Assembly: GCA_030587365.1 (NCBI GenBank)
Contig: JAUQZE010000042.1
Span: forward strand, 1 to 40,547
Origin: Candidatus Freyarchaeota archaeon
GTDB lineage: Archaea; Asgardarchaeota; Jordiarchaeia; Jordiarchaeales; Jordiarchaeaceae
DNA: 40,547 nt
Direction: 5' to 3'
Shown here one piece after another: positions 22,727 through 31,874 of this stretch; positions within the stretch are counted from its first letter, which is position 1, and every line of letters begins with the position of its first letter. The position numbers and the translations under genes were made by a program. The notes under the pieces were generated by a model. That model saw only the letters and a program-made list of their open reading frames with translations. It was not told the DNA's origin and ran no database searches.

Positions 22727-25684
22727 CTATTCTCTCGCTAATTTTTCTGTGAGGGTTAGGAACATATCGCTCAGGGCGTGAATGTAGTTTTCTTTTTCGA
22801 CTATTTTGCTTGCTGTGGTTAGCGCGTCTTCGATTCTTCCTCTTCTCAGGCTTTCCTCCGTGATGCGCCCCAAAATTATGTCTTTGGTGTGGACGGGTAG
22901 GTTCTTCAATAGTTGTGCGATTTCCTCTGGTTCGCGGTATGACATCAAGGCGGCGGTTCTCCTTATAATAGCTTCCCTATTGTAGGGGTTCATATTTTCG
23001 GTGAGGCTTTGGAATTTTTCCAAGTTTTTCATCGTGGCGAAGTATGCTGCGGTTTGAAATAGGATGTCCTCGCATTCTATCCAGTTTTTCTCAATAGTTT
23101 CTACCGCTATTTTGGGGTCGCCGCCAGCCACTATGAATTGTACGAAGACGGCTGATAGTTCTAGAGTAGAGAGTTCTTTCGCTTTCTTCATTTCCAATGC
23201 GTCTTTTAAAAGGGTTAGTGAGTTTTTACCCTTCATGCGTCCAGCCACTATAGCCATGGAGGGTAAGGTGCTCAGAACTGGGTGCTTGTCTTCGATACTT
23301 CTTAGGATTGTCTGCGTTTCCTTCATGCGTCCCTCCGAGGCGTGCTTGGATGCTTTGAAAAATTCAGAAAGCAGTTCTAATTCATCTCCCTGTAAAAATT
23401 TTTTCCCCAATTCCACGTTGGATTCATCAGCGGAAGCCAACATGCACATTATAATTGAGTGCAAAGCGTATGACCTACGTGTATCATCCTTGGGGATTTT
23501 ACTCAGTTCTTCAAAGGCTTTCTCGAAGGCCCTTCTAGCTTGCTCCGCCTTCCCTCTAAGTGAGTAAGCTAAACCCGAGGTAGAAAAGCTAAGAGACTTA
23601 TCATCTTTCTGTTTCTCAATCAATATCTGAATCAACTCAGGTTCCCCTCTTATTGCAAAAAAGCTTATCGCATGTGAGAGAATAAATGGATCAAAGGAAA
23701 TTAGAGGATCTAACATTTTTTCTAACTCCTTCATGTAACCTCCAATGTAAGTGTAAGCTAGCGTTTGGAGTATAATTGGATGCCCCAGTTGTCTGTCGAG
23801 ATTCTGAACAAGCTTAACTAAATCATCAACCCGCCCAGCGACGGGAAGACGGACAAGGAATTCAAACAGAGACGGTTGATGATATTCCCAAGGAACTTCA
23901 TTAATGATAATTTCAAAAGCGTCCTTTACCTGCATTGTCACCGCTGAGGCGAAGGCTATCATAGTCAAAGCAAAACTCTGTTCATAACGATTCTCAAGTT
24001 TCTTAACCTCTCTCCTAGCTTCGTCCAGAATTTTCCTAGGGGAAGACCCCTTAGCATGAGAGGTTTTCACAACTATCGCGGATAGCGCCAGTATTTTAGC
24101 GAGCCCAAAACTCTCCTCTCTAGCAACTTTAAGGGCGCCCTCCGCATCCCCCGCCACCAGAAATGTTAGCACCCTTTTTAAGGGTTTCAGGTAGTCGAGC
24201 TTTGATACCAAGTTAACCACATCCTCCAACTCTCTCCTACCCTTCTTAGCCAGACTCCCAACCATCGGCTCGAGAATATGGAGTGCGTCTCCCTCATCCC
24301 TCTTAGCCAAGCCAGCTAGAACATTTTTAAACAGGTCTTCCCTGAACTCTTCCCTGCTTAAGGCGTTAGCAAAAAGGAGGGAGAAGCCCCTCTCACGCCA
24401 ATTCCTATCTGGTATTTCATTAGCAATGTTTAAAGCCCTCTCAAAATCCTTCTCAGAAAGGTTATCAACTATACTGTAGAGGGCCGCAGCTCTCTCATCT
24501 TGCACATTTATACTCCTAGCTATCTTCAAAGCGTCTTCATATTCCCCCATAACGTTTTTTGATATGGATATTTCCCGGAGCAGGTAAGCTTGTTCCCTCA
24601 CATCAGGAATCTCGTTAATGAACTTAATAAGGTCGGCTGTGAATCTTTGAACCATATTGGGCACTAAAGCTCTTGCTATAATAAATCGCTGCTTACCCGT
24701 AAGCCTCCTCAAATTATTCATCCCCTCCCTGTAAAGGTCCTTAAAGCCTTCATCGTTATTTTCTAAAAGCCTAGATGCATAGCCAATTTGAAGTAGGCTA
24801 CGAGTAGGCTCAAAGTAAACTCTCTTAACAATCCTATCTAGGAGAGGTTTATTAAGCTCTGGTAAGTCTAAAACAGCAAAAAAAAGCTTAATTAAAACTT
24901 CTACATAATCCTCTTCATATAATTCATCCGCAACTTCCAAGATTTCATCAACAGTGTTTCCTAAGAGCGTTCCCTCAAGGCACGGCAAGCCGTCTATTAA
25001 GGCTGATACAAACACATAGTCATCAACAATATTTCCAGCTAACTCGTGAGCCAACTCTCCTCTCCCTACGGACGCTAATTCCACAACTGCACTAGCCACC
25101 ACATCATCAAAGTCAGCACTACACAAGCCATCAGCAGCGTCCAAAGCCTCATTCAGAACCTCCTTGTAACGCTCATTTCCCCGCTCTGCCAGCGCGACCG
25201 CCACTTTCATTAAGCCCTCTGAGCGATAATGACTCTCTTCAAATTCTCGAGCAGCCTTTAATGCCTCATCCGCTCTACCAGCCTTGGCGAGAAAGTAAAG
25301 CCAATTGAGCAACCGGCAGTTTCCAGACTCCTTGACCGCTCGTCCCACTCTCTCCCCATTAATCCCAAAGCTCTCCAACGCCTCCTCAAACCCTTTATCA
25401 ACACAGTAAGTGTCTAGCAGAATATCAAGAACAATATCATTATCTTTAACATCCATAAGAACTCTTAAAGCACTCTTACAATCATCCGTATCCGCTAAGA
25501 AGAGAGACAATTCTGACAAAAGTTCCAGCCGCCAAGCAGCATCAGGAAAAGCAGAAACAACCTTAACGGCTCCATCAACATCTCCAGCCTCAACCAAACC
25601 TTGAGCAATCAAGCGAGTCAACCAAACCTTAGTACAGTAGCGGGACACCAATCCAACCAGATTGGTAAAGTCTATACCATCCAA
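22727..25684 (-). CDS. Giant TPR/PPR-like helical-repeat protein (985 residues)
   Basis: Built almost entirely of paired helices of about 34-37 residues, for example GDVDGAVKVVSAFPDAAWRL, DALKIARSINVQDERAAALY and FERALNIANEIPDRNWRERG. No catalytic, membrane or signal segment is visible. The spacing of A-L-x-x-A-x-x-I-P recalls archaeal TPR proteins predicted as scaffolds or as sensing solenoids in conflict systems, but no NTPase is attached or adjacent. GAGGTG is located 12-17 bases before the ATG. At nearly 3 kb it is the largest gene in the window, so it is unlikely to be neutral cargo. Function unknown. Confidence 0.78.
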   Translation of the reverse strand: MDGIDFTNLVGLVSRYCTKVWLTRLIAQGLVEAGDVDGAVKVVSAFPDAAWRLELLSELSLFLADTDDCKSALRVLMDVKDNDIVLDILLDTYCVDKGFEEALESFGINGERVGRAVKESGNCRLLNWLYFLAKAGRADEALKAAREFEESHYRSEGLMKVAVALAERGNERYKEVLNEALDAADGLCSADFDDVVASAVVELASVGRGELAHELAGNIVDDYVFVSALIDGLPCLEGTLLGNTVDEILEVADELYEEDYVEVLIKLFFAVLDLPELNKPLLDRIVKRVYFEPTRSLLQIGYASRLLENNDEGFKDLYREGMNNLRRLTGKQRFIIARALVPNMVQRFTADLIKFINEIPDVREQAYLLREISISKNVMGEYEDALKIARSINVQDERAAALYSIVDNLSEKDFERALNIANEIPDRNWRERGFSLLFANALSREEFREDLFKNVLAGLAKRDEGDALHILEPMVGSLAKKGRRELEDVVNLVSKLDYLKPLKRVLTFLVAGDAEGALKVAREESFGLAKILALSAIVVKTSHAKGSSPRKILDEARREVKKLENRYEQSFALTMIAFASAVTMQVKDAFEIIINEVPWEYHQPSLFEFLVRLPVAGRVDDLVKLVQNLDRQLGHPIILQTLAYTYIGGYMKELEKMLDPLISFDPFILSHAISFFAIRGEPELIQILIEKQKDDKSLSFSTSGLAYSLRGKAEQARRAFEKAFEELSKIPKDDTRRSYALHSIIMCMLASADESNVELGKKFLQGDELELLSEFFKASKHASEGRMKETQTILRSIEDKHPVLSTLPSMAIVAGRMKGKNSLTLLKDALEMKKAKELSTLELSAVFVQFIVAGGDPKIAVETIEKNWIECEDILFQTAAYFATMKNLEKFQSLTENMNPYNREAIIRRTAALMSYREPEEIAQLLKNLPVHTKDIILGRITEESLRRGRIEDALTTASKIVEKENYIHALSDMFLTLTEKLARE

Positions 25685-26010
25685 GAAACAAACACCTCAC
25701 ACAAATTGTGGAAACGAAACTTTGAATCTCACGTTTCGGGTTTAATAAAGATTTGTGAACAGGATTCCAACTTCCTTTTTTACCATACCCTTCAACATAA
25801 ACGCCCTTTAAATACTTCTCTCATCCGAGTACAAAATACCTTTCCCCAACAATGTTAAATTCTGTGTGAACTTTTTTCGCGTTAAGCTTTTGAGTGATGG
25901 AAAGAGGAACTGGATTTAGGGTTTTTCCCTTGAGAAATCTTAACCAGCGTGACGTGTGTCCTTTTTCGGACAAAAGTTTTTCATACTCTATCTATAGTTT
26001 TATTTTGGGT
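25685..26010. other. Intergenic region, nothing recognised
   Basis: A 326-bp stretch between the start of the 985-residue gene and the end of the RPA gene. It is AT-rich and includes a possible promoter for the former. I see no repeat copy, structured element or gene remnant. Confidence 0.4.
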
Positions 26011-27540
26011 TCATGTTATTTTGATCTGTGTGTTGTTTTCTATGTGTAGTTCCTTTTCGCCCTTTGCACTTAGTCGGGTGTAAGCTTCTTTGATGCTTAT
26101 TTTTTGTCCGTTCTGCGCCTTGCTGAGTTCTTCTGCCCTTTCTCCCCAGGCCACGGCGGGTATGCTTCCAGTTTCATCTGTGAGCTGGAAGTGTATCACC
26201 GAGGAGGCTGTTCCGTTCTGCCTCTGAAACTCTCTCAGCTCCCCCAGTTCCGAAATCGTAGCTTTTAGGGATACGCGGGTCATGTGGGGTTTTATTTCCT
26301 GAATGGTTTTGGGTCTCGTGTCAAGTGGGGGGAACTGGTTTTGCGGGATGTCCGGGGGGTTTACTTCTATGATTGCTCTTTTTCCAGCGTTTATGGTAAG
26401 TCCGTACTGGTCCTCCTTGGTGTAAGCGTTTCGGATGCGGATTATGTCACCCGGTTTCACCTTGGCTACGGTTTCGGCGTTTTTGTCCCAGAGGGAGACC
26501 CTGGCCCAGTTTTCTCCGTCTGTCACGTAGAGGTCTGCCACTACTCCGGCTCCTCCTGTGGGGCGGGTGAAAACCCTGAGGGGTGTGGCGTCTGCTACTC
26601 GGGCTTGGATGTCTAGGGAGTCTACTCGGGGTCGGATTTCTGGTAGGGGCGTGGGTTTGGGTGCGAGTTTGGCGGCGGCTTTCTCAAGGGTTTTTATCTG
26701 GGTGGCTTTTCCCACGTGTACTTCTACTTCTCCCTTGGTTCCTTCACGTGTGTATCCACTTATTATCTGTATGCGGTCTCCTACCTGATGTCGGGACGAT
26801 TTGGGTGCCTGCTCATCCCAGAATACTACTCTGATTACGGCGTCGTTGTCGACGAGTCTGAGTGTAGATATGCGCCCCTCGGTGCCATCGGATCGGGTGA
26901 AGCTTCTTGCCGGTGAGATTTCTGCGACTATGCCTTCGACTGTGACATCTGGCATGCCTACTTCTAGTTCCGTGAGTGGGATTGGTTCCTTGGCGGGCTG
27001 GGGAAAGTCTTCGGGTCGAATGCCGGGTGGGTTTGCTATGATTTTTCCGAGTCGGCCTACGTGTAGTTCTAGTTCTCCGGTGCGTCCTTTTCGGGTGAAG
27101 CCTCGTAGGATTCGTAGGATGTCTCCTTTGTGTATTTTTCCTTTTTCCACCGCTTCGCTCTGTTCTTCCCAGAGGACTAGTCTTGTTTCTCCGGTTTTGT
27201 CTGCGATTCTTACGCTGGCCATCTGTCCCGCGGCGCCGCCTCGTCTTTCGAAGCGTTTTATTCTCAGGATTTCCATCACTATTCCCTCCACCACCGAGAC
27301 GCTGGTCATTCCTTCCTTCAGGTCTTTGATTTGGGTTTTCTTTTCCGGTTTTTCTTCCTCAGTTTCTCTTATTTCTACGTTTAGTTCTGTGGCTACGAGG
27401 ACTGCTGCGCCTTCTTCCGTTGCTAGGGATCCCAGTATTTCCTTCTTTTTCTCTATTTGTTTTTCCACTTCCTCTCGGGAAATGCCGGTCTGCTCAACGA
27501 TGAGTTTTACAATCTTTTTCGGGTCCAAAACAGTCAGCAT
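26011..27540 (-). CDS. Replication protein A-like ssDNA-binding protein, four OB folds
   Basis: A 509-residue protein. After a short helical N-terminal domain (residues 1-55, PKKIVKLIVEQTGISREEVE), four OB folds follow at about 75-170, 190-285, 305-400 and 415-507. Each carries G-x-V-x-x-I, a central strand and a conserved tryptophan (LVLWEEQ, VVFWDEQ, VSLWDKN, AVAWGER); linkers contain NPPGIRPEDFP-type phrases. This is the archaeal RPA family that coats single-stranded DNA in replication and repair. No zinc finger is present. It is the only replication gene I can see, and it would suit a linear element that exposes single strands at its ends. Large antisense frames across it are compositional shadows. 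Confidence 0.92.
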   Translation of the reverse strand: MLTVLDPKKIVKLIVEQTGISREEVEKQIEKKKEILGSLATEEGAAVLVATELNVEIRETEEEKPEKKTQIKDLKEGMTSVSVVEGIVMEILRIKRFERRGGAAGQMASVRIADKTGETRLVLWEEQSEAVEKGKIHKGDILRILRGFTRKGRTGELELHVGRLGKIIANPPGIRPEDFPQPAKEPIPLTELEVGMPDVTVEGIVAEISPARSFTRSDGTEGRISTLRLVDNDAVIRVVFWDEQAPKSSRHQVGDRIQIISGYTREGTKGEVEVHVGKATQIKTLEKAAAKLAPKPTPLPEIRPRVDSLDIQARVADATPLRVFTRPTGGAGVVADLYVTDGENWARVSLWDKNAETVAKVKPGDIIRIRNAYTKEDQYGLTINAGKRAIIEVNPPDIPQNQFPPLDTRPKTIQEIKPHMTRVSLKATISELGELREFQRQNGTASSVIHFQLTDETGSIPAVAWGERAEELSKAQNGQKISIKEAYTRLSAKGEKELHIENNTQIKIT

Positions 27541-27695
27541 CCGAATAAAATTCTGGTAACGCCCTTTGTTCTAGTTAGTAACGTATATTCATATAAAGTT
27601 ATAGGATGACTTTTTCCATCTTTGCTTATTTAAGAGAACTGGCACCAAACATCACACCAAAACAGAGGATAAACATACAGAGGTCGAAACATAAA

Positions 27696-27732
27696 CTTTC
27701 AATCCTGGTTACTGAGGAACTTCTTTTGCAAG
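27696..27732 (-). repeat. Solo dispersed CRISPR-type repeat
   Basis: A 37-nt copy with one change (CCTGG for CCTCG) in the hairpin arm. It is followed two bases later by an imperfect palindrome (27735-27756). It lies between the divergent RPA and DUF2283 genes. Confidence 0.85.
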
Positions 27733-27734
27733 GG

Positions 27735-27756
27735 CGTAATCCCTTAAGGAATTACG
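27735..27756. promoter_or_regulatory. Imperfect 22-bp palindrome
   Basis: CGTAATCCCTTAAGGA followed by ATTACG pairs at 10 of 11 positions. Its place before the DUF2283 gene suggests an operator; it is too GC-poor for a strong terminator. Confidence 0.4.
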
Positions 27757-27823
27757 ATAATAACTTGCCACCCTATTGAAGAAAAACAGGTATCTAATCG
27801 AGTAAAATCTGGAAGGTGGTTGC

Positions 27824-28036
27824 ATGAAAGAGAGGAGAATTCCCCGAGTACTCTACGATGAGGAAAGCGACATACTCTACGTAGTAATCGCGGAAGGAGA
27901 GGAGGAAGGCTTCATAGAACTCGCTCCAGACATTAATCTAGAAATTGGTGAAAAGGGCAAAATAATAGGAATAGAAATTGTCAACGCCAAGAAACTCATG
28001 GAAAAGAAGACAACAAAAATACTAGAACAACTATAA
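27824..28036 (+). CDS. DUF2283 family small protein
   Basis: A 70-residue protein (RVLYDEESDILYVVIAEGEE, then NLEIGEKGKIIGIEIVNAKK). It matches DUF2283, in which a short beta-rich protein begins with Y-D-x-x-x-D-x-L-Y. Members are often found in toxin-antitoxin-like contexts, especially next to DUF4258 toxins, but no partner is present here. GGAAGGTGG precedes the ATG at a good distance. Confidence 0.85.
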   Translation: MKERRIPRVLYDEESDILYVVIAEGEEEGFIELAPDINLEIGEKGKIIGIEIVNAKKLMEKKTTKILEQL

Positions 28037-28120
28037 CCCCCAAAAAAATTCAACTCCCACTAAACCCAAACACACCCCAACCCTCAAACGCAGAAGGACT
28101 ACTTTTGCTTCCATGTCTTC

Positions 28121-28559
28121 CTATTTGGTGGCCTCACTTTGCGATGTAACTGTTGTTTTTCGTTTCGGTCCGTCTAGGGTTGTTATCAAGTTTTTCAGGA
28201 AGAGTCGCCCGAGGAGTGGTTCTTGGCAGTTTTTATGAGTATCTATTTCTATTTGTTTTTGGAACAGTCCCGGAATTTCTGCGATTGCTAGGGAGGTTCG
28301 TAGCTTGAGTCTTTCGCCTGTAAAGGTTTCTGTGGTTTCTATTAGTTCTGGTGGGATTTCGTAGTCATCAAGTTTTAGCTCGTTGAAGATGTCGATGGGT
28401 GTGATCAGGTAGCCGTCGAATCCGGTGTCGATCATAGCGTTTAGGGTGCCTTTGTTGGGATATTTTAAACTTCTTTCAGGGTTGTAAACGACTATTTCTA
28501 TGTATGGTGCGGGAACATTTGAAACTAGAGGAGGAGTAGTTCCAGGTTTTTTCCATCAC
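28121..28559 (-). pseudogene. Retropepsin-like gene, copy 2, frameshifted near the start
   Basis: The second copy of the AF_0612-type gene. From MIDTGFDGYL (28435) onward it is intact and about 90 percent identical to copy 1. Near 28523-28540 two bases present in copy 1 are missing, so the N-terminal 40 or so residues fall out of frame. The GTG start coupled to the DUF5678 gene therefore leads to early termination. Internal initiation at 28435 would give 104 residues starting at the active-site strand, which is unlikely to fold. Its partner gene remains intact, as expected if the toxin-like half decays first. Confidence 0.75.
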
Positions 28560-28945
28560 CTGGCTTTCCTCCCTGTGTTGAGTCCCAGCGTTCTTCTTAC
28601 TCCTGTCTCTCCCACTTTGAAAACAAGAGAGGGTCTTCCAGAAAGCCCTTCATTCTTTTTTGCTTCAATTATTTCTTCTAGGGAATCCGCTAGTTTAACC
28701 ACTTCACCCTTAGCTATGAGAACCCAGTTGCCTCGGTGGTTTTTTTCGAGAAATCTCCTCATCCTTCTGAAGGTTGCAACGTTTAGGTCCTGTTCTCCCT
28801 CTCGCTCATTCTTTTCGGGAGAGTTATTCATCCAAGTTTTAATGGCATCCGTCAAAGCTTCTCCAATCTTTAAGCCGCGTTCCGAGGCTCGGGCTTTCAA
28901 CTTGGCGTAGACTTCGCTATCTATTCCTCTAATCAGAACGTCCAT
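28556..28945 (-). CDS. RHH plus DUF5678-like antitoxin-type regulator, copy 2
   Basis: A 129-residue paralogue of 21034-21423, including VLIRGIDSEVYAKLKARASE and the HRGNWVLIAKGEVVKLADSL core. It starts with ATG at 28945 rather than GTG. Its operator boxes are conserved, so the two regulators probably bind each other's sites. The downstream protease-like partner is broken. High identity, including non-coding flank, shows a recent duplication within the element. Confidence 0.82.
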   Translation of the reverse strand: MDVLIRGIDSEVYAKLKARASERGLKIGEALTDAIKTWMNNSPEKNEREGEQDLNVATFRRMRRFLEKNHRGNWVLIAKGEVVKLADSLEEIIEAKKNEGLSGRPSLVFKVGETGVRRTLGLNTGRKAR

Positions 28946-28955
28946 ACAATCACTA

Positions 28956-28990
28956 GATATATAATGATATCACTGATATATAAGTATATC
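28956..28990. promoter_or_regulatory. Tandem RHH operator boxes and promoter, copy 2
   Basis: GATATATAATGATATC (28956-28971) and GATATATAAGTATATC (28975-28990) again lie 19 bp apart. The second box is identical to copy 1. Confidence 0.65.
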
Positions 28991-29029
28991 TAACTTTAGT
29001 TTTTTCGGGGAATTTTTAAGATTAAGATT

Positions 29030-29197
29030 GTGGGTGCACTAATTATTTTTGTTACGGGTAGCCTTGAATCCTACAAGAGGTTTCGAAACAGAACAATCTC
29101 AATGTATCTGGACTTCAAGGTCTTCGAGGAGAAACTGAAACTGCGCGAAAAATACCTGAAAACTCTAATCGCGGAAAGCAGTCAAAAACCTCTCTAG
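29030..29197 (+). CDS. Possible 55-residue small protein or gene tail
   Basis: GTG at 29030, TAG at 29195-29197. The product contains GSLESYKRFRNRTISMYLDF, then EEKLKLREKYLKTLIAESS, a coding-like helical and basic sequence. There is no ribosome binding site, and the first eight residues are unlike the rest, so it may be the remains of a longer DNA-binding protein. Confidence 0.3.
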   Translation: MGALIIFVTGSLESYKRFRNRTISMYLDFKVFEEKLKLREKYLKTLIAESSQKPL

Positions 29198-29377
29198 ATG
29201 GGCATTAATTTTCCTCTTTTCTAAACATTTCTCTATATTTAGTGGCATGCTCTATGAATCTGAACTTAACTTACAATAGGGAACTTGGTTAACAGTTCCC
29301 TTTCACCAAAACCCGTAAAAGGATAAATATGGTAAACTAAGAATATTCTAAATTTTCTTTCACTAGGAGTTAAAGAC

Positions 29378-29938
29378 ATGGTAGAAGAATATTCAGAAAA
29401 AGAACTGAATAAGATTCTTGATAAAGTCTACGAATGGGGAGTAGAGTTCTCCAAAAGCAAATATTTTGAAGAATTGACCGAGGAGCAAAAGCGAGAATCG
29501 GAATCCGTAGTTATGTTCTTCACCGAATACATGTATACCCACAGCGGACTGCCTCCCGAAAAATGGGACAGCAAGGAACTCAGAGAGTGCTGCATGCATA
29601 CGCTACCGAGAAAAGTTACCGCACAAGAATCCTTCTTTAAATCAGTAGCCCCTGTGCTATCCGCGTTCTTCACCTTCCTAGCAGAAAAAGGACTAATAAG
29701 AAACGCCCCCGTCCTGGCGGAAAGTGTTAAAGAGATCGATAAGCAGATTGTAAAGAACGCCTCCAAACCAGAAAACTGGGGAATGGCAAAAACGTTCGCC
29801 ATGGCTGCTTTAAAAGCGGGAGTTGACGTAACCAACGAGGAGGAAATGCAAAAATTCGTAGAGCAGTACAATCGACAACTATCAAAACCAAAAAAGGGCA
29901 AGGAATCAAAACACAAGAGACGAAGACGGACTCGTTAA
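29378..29938 (+). CDS. 186-residue helical protein, unknown
   Basis: The protein includes VVMFFTEYMYTHSGLPPEKW, ELRECCMHTLPRKV and NPE-like ASKPENWGMAKTFAMAALKA, with a strongly basic tail (KESKHKRRRRTR). The E-C-C-M-H-T-L-P-R-K-V segment looks conserved, as in a family seen near SEC-C or pRiA4b-ORF3-like genes, but I cannot name it with confidence. GATAAATATGG is a possible TATA element and GGAGTT precedes the ATG. It stands alone. Confidence 0.65.
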   Translation: MVEEYSEKELNKILDKVYEWGVEFSKSKYFEELTEEQKRESESVVMFFTEYMYTHSGLPPEKWDSKELRECCMHTLPRKVTAQESFFKSVAPVLSAFFTFLAEKGLIRNAPVLAESVKEIDKQIVKNASKPENWGMAKTFAMAALKAGVDVTNEEEMQKFVEQYNRQLSKPKKGKESKHKRRRRTR

Positions 29939-30146
29939 CTCAAAGTGTCAAAAACACAAGCTGCGCTCCACAACAGGCACAACCAAAGAAAATTTCCCCA
30001 TAGCAAGGAGACGAAGCAAACCTCCTTACGTGGGCAAATCCTTGTAGAGTAGAGGCTGATGACCCACATATTGGAGGGTTTTCTCAACCACGAAATAGTA
30101 AACATTATATACTTAGTATACCAAGTTATCCATTGGGTGTTTTGGA

Positions 30147-30419
30147 GTGTATACCACAATAAAAATTCGAAAAGAGACCGCACGCAGGTTAGCGAAACTC
30201 GTTGGTAAACTAACTAGTGAGCGGGAGAAAAAAATTTCCTATGACGATTTAATTAATCATCTAATTGATGTTGCCACTGATGAGGAAGCTTCGCCTGAGA
30301 AAAAACAAAAGGAATTAAGTTATGCTACCAGAAAGCTACTCGAAATGATTGAACATCCGGTTGTAGGGGCGGGTCCTGAGGATTTCAGAGAATATGATTA
30401 CGGTGATATTGAAGGGTAG
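30147..30419 (+). CDS. VapB-like antitoxin
   Basis: A 90-residue protein (TTIKIRKETARRLAKLVGKL, then ISYDDLINHLID). This is the ribbon-helix-helix N-terminal layout of archaeal VapB antitoxins, with an acidic C-terminal half suited to binding a toxin. The GTG at 30147 follows a TATA-like ATATACTTAGTATACC at leaderless distance; that AGTATAC-type dyad may be its operator. The stop lies four bases before the PIN gene. Confidence 0.75.
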   Translation: MYTTIKIRKETARRLAKLVGKLTSEREKKISYDDLINHLIDVATDEEASPEKKQKELSYATRKLLEMIEHPVVGAGPEDFREYDYGDIEG

Positions 30420-30423
30420 CGAT

Positions 30424-30903
30424 ATGAATGTGATGATAGACACGGAAGTTTGGAGTTTCTCGCTTAAGGCTCCGATGAAAGAAAAATTTGATTCCGAAGA
30501 AGAATTTAAAAAGGTCCTTGAAGTCCATGCGAAGGCAGCGACCACCGTAAAGAATACCTTACTCAATGATACAGTTTATATGTCCTTGCATCAAGTTTCA
30601 GAGTTATACCATGTGTTATCTTTTAGAGGCTCAAGGTTATCTCCACAGGCTGTTAGAAACTATGTACAGAATATAATGGATTCTGATGAAATAGTTAAGG
30701 TTGAAGTAACAAAGAAGGATTTGATAGAGGCTATGCAGCTTAGCGATCAGAGTGAAATTCACATATGGGATTTTCTATGTTTTGTTCCAGTGAAAAAGTA
30801 CATTGATGTCGTGTACACAGCAGACAAACACTTTAAACATGATGTGTTTAAAAAATTTAACATAAAGATAATTAATCCTCTTGACTTTTGGACACAAATA
30901 TAG
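30424..30903 (+). CDS. PIN-domain toxin (VapC-like)
   Basis: A protein of about 159 residues. MIDTEVWSF near the N-terminus gives the first PIN aspartate; Glu follows in SLHQVSELYHVL and late acidic residues in EIHIWDFLCF and VVYTADKHFKHD. Members are Mg-dependent ribonucleases. The frame opens upstream at 30394, but ATG at 30424, just after the antitoxin stop, fits the domain edge. This VapBC pair looks complete. Confidence 0.8.
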   Translation: MNVMIDTEVWSFSLKAPMKEKFDSEEEFKKVLEVHAKAATTVKNTLLNDTVYMSLHQVSELYHVLSFRGSRLSPQAVRNYVQNIMDSDEIVKVEVTKKDLIEAMQLSDQSEIHIWDFLCFVPVKKYIDVVYTADKHFKHDVFKKFNIKIINPLDFWTQI

Positions 30904-30949
30904 ATTCTTCTTAAAATGGACGCTAAAAACCTATTCACTCTCCCACAGT

Positions 30950-31244
30950 ATTATTTGCAATCACTTTTCCCATCGTTTCACCGCCTCTGCCTCAGCCTTA
31001 ATGTCTTCTTTCGATGGTGCCCTTATAGGTAAACCCTTTTATTCATTTCTCTCTGGAGTTCGATTCTGTTTATTCCGAGTAACTCGGCTGCCTTGCTCAG
31101 GTTTATCTTCCCGTCAACGTATGCTCCAATGATTAACGACTTGTATACTTCAGGGCTGCTCCTCCGAATCTCGTTGATGAGCCTGTTTATAACTTCGGGT
31201 TGAATCTCGCCGATCTTTTTCAACTCATCTAAAACCCACATCAT
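30950..31244 (-). pseudogene. UPF0175 antitoxin, copy 2, frameshifted
   Basis: Near-identical to 19848-20132 from MMWVLDELKKIGEIQPEVIN to RIELQRE, then one base is missing near 31040 and the frame ends at 31023 with NKRVYL. The remaining homology (GVPIRG to the end) continues out of frame to about 30950, where it stops together with the PIN start. The upstream region (to about 31290) also matches copy 1, so this is a duplicated and decayed module lacking its toxin. Confidence 0.75.
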
Positions 31245-31253
31245 GCAACTCAA

Positions 31254-31610
31254 CTCGTAACTATTTATTCTTGTATTTATATTGATTTAAGCCTTTGCTA
31301 TCCGCATCAAAAAACGATTCGAAAAGAAGTCACAATACCAAAAACCACTTATCTCACTAAAATTAGAAAAGTTCACTGCGTTAAAGTCGCGAAGTCTATA
31401 CTCACATATTGTAAGTTTCTAAAAGGGAACTAAGTTTGAATAGGCTTTTTGTTGTGGTTGGAGTTTAGATGTTTGGTTTTTTACTGTTGCAGGTGGGTTT
31501 TAGGATTTTGTTGAGGGTTTTTAGGTTGAAGTGAATTGTTCTTGTGGTTTTTGACTAGGGGATAGAACAGTTGTATAAAATATTTAAGTTGGTAATGCAA
31601 ATTAAAGGGT
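31254..31610. other. Intergenic region, nothing clear
   Basis: The first 40 bases repeat the upstream region of UPF0175 copy 1. The rest is low-complexity, G/T-rich, and holds a TATA box (TTGTATAAAATATTTAAG) just before the antitoxin at 31611. No repeat copy or remnant is recognised. Confidence 0.35.
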
Positions 31611-31874
31611 GTGGAAGCGACGATGGAGAATATAAGGAAGGAGATTCTAGAGCTTAGAAGAGAGCTTGTTAGGGTTGAGATGAGACTTAGAAGGATTGAG
31701 AGGGATTTTTCAGCGTGTTCTAAGGTTGAGGATATTAGGAGTGAGCTGAAGCAGGAGTTTCCTTCGCTGGATTTTGACGATGAGCTGCTTGAGCTTGTGG
31801 GTAAGCTTCCGTACAATCCCGTTGAGAAGGATCGGGAAGTTATCAGAGAGGCCGTGGAATGGTTGATTAAATGA
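31611..31874 (+). CDS. Antitoxin of a PIN module, coiled-coil type
   Basis: An 87-residue protein. The N-terminal half is a charged helix (RRELVRVEMRLRRIERDFSA) and the C-terminal half contains LLELVGKLPYNPVEKDREVI, a layout seen in small antitoxins that wrap PIN toxins. Its stop overlaps the start of the PIN gene (ATGA). GTG at 31611 or ATG at 31623 could start it. The toxin half is truncated. Confidence 0.65.
   Translation: MEATMENIRKEILELRRELVRVEMRLRRIERDFSACSKVEDIRSELKQEFPSLDFDDELLELVGKLPYNPVEKDREVIREAVEWLIK

Noticed and set aside
26284..27559. Several plus-strand frames antisense to the RPA gene, up to 252 residues
   Set aside because: Low-complexity Ser/Pro-rich products of third-base bias opposite a well-conserved OB-fold protein.
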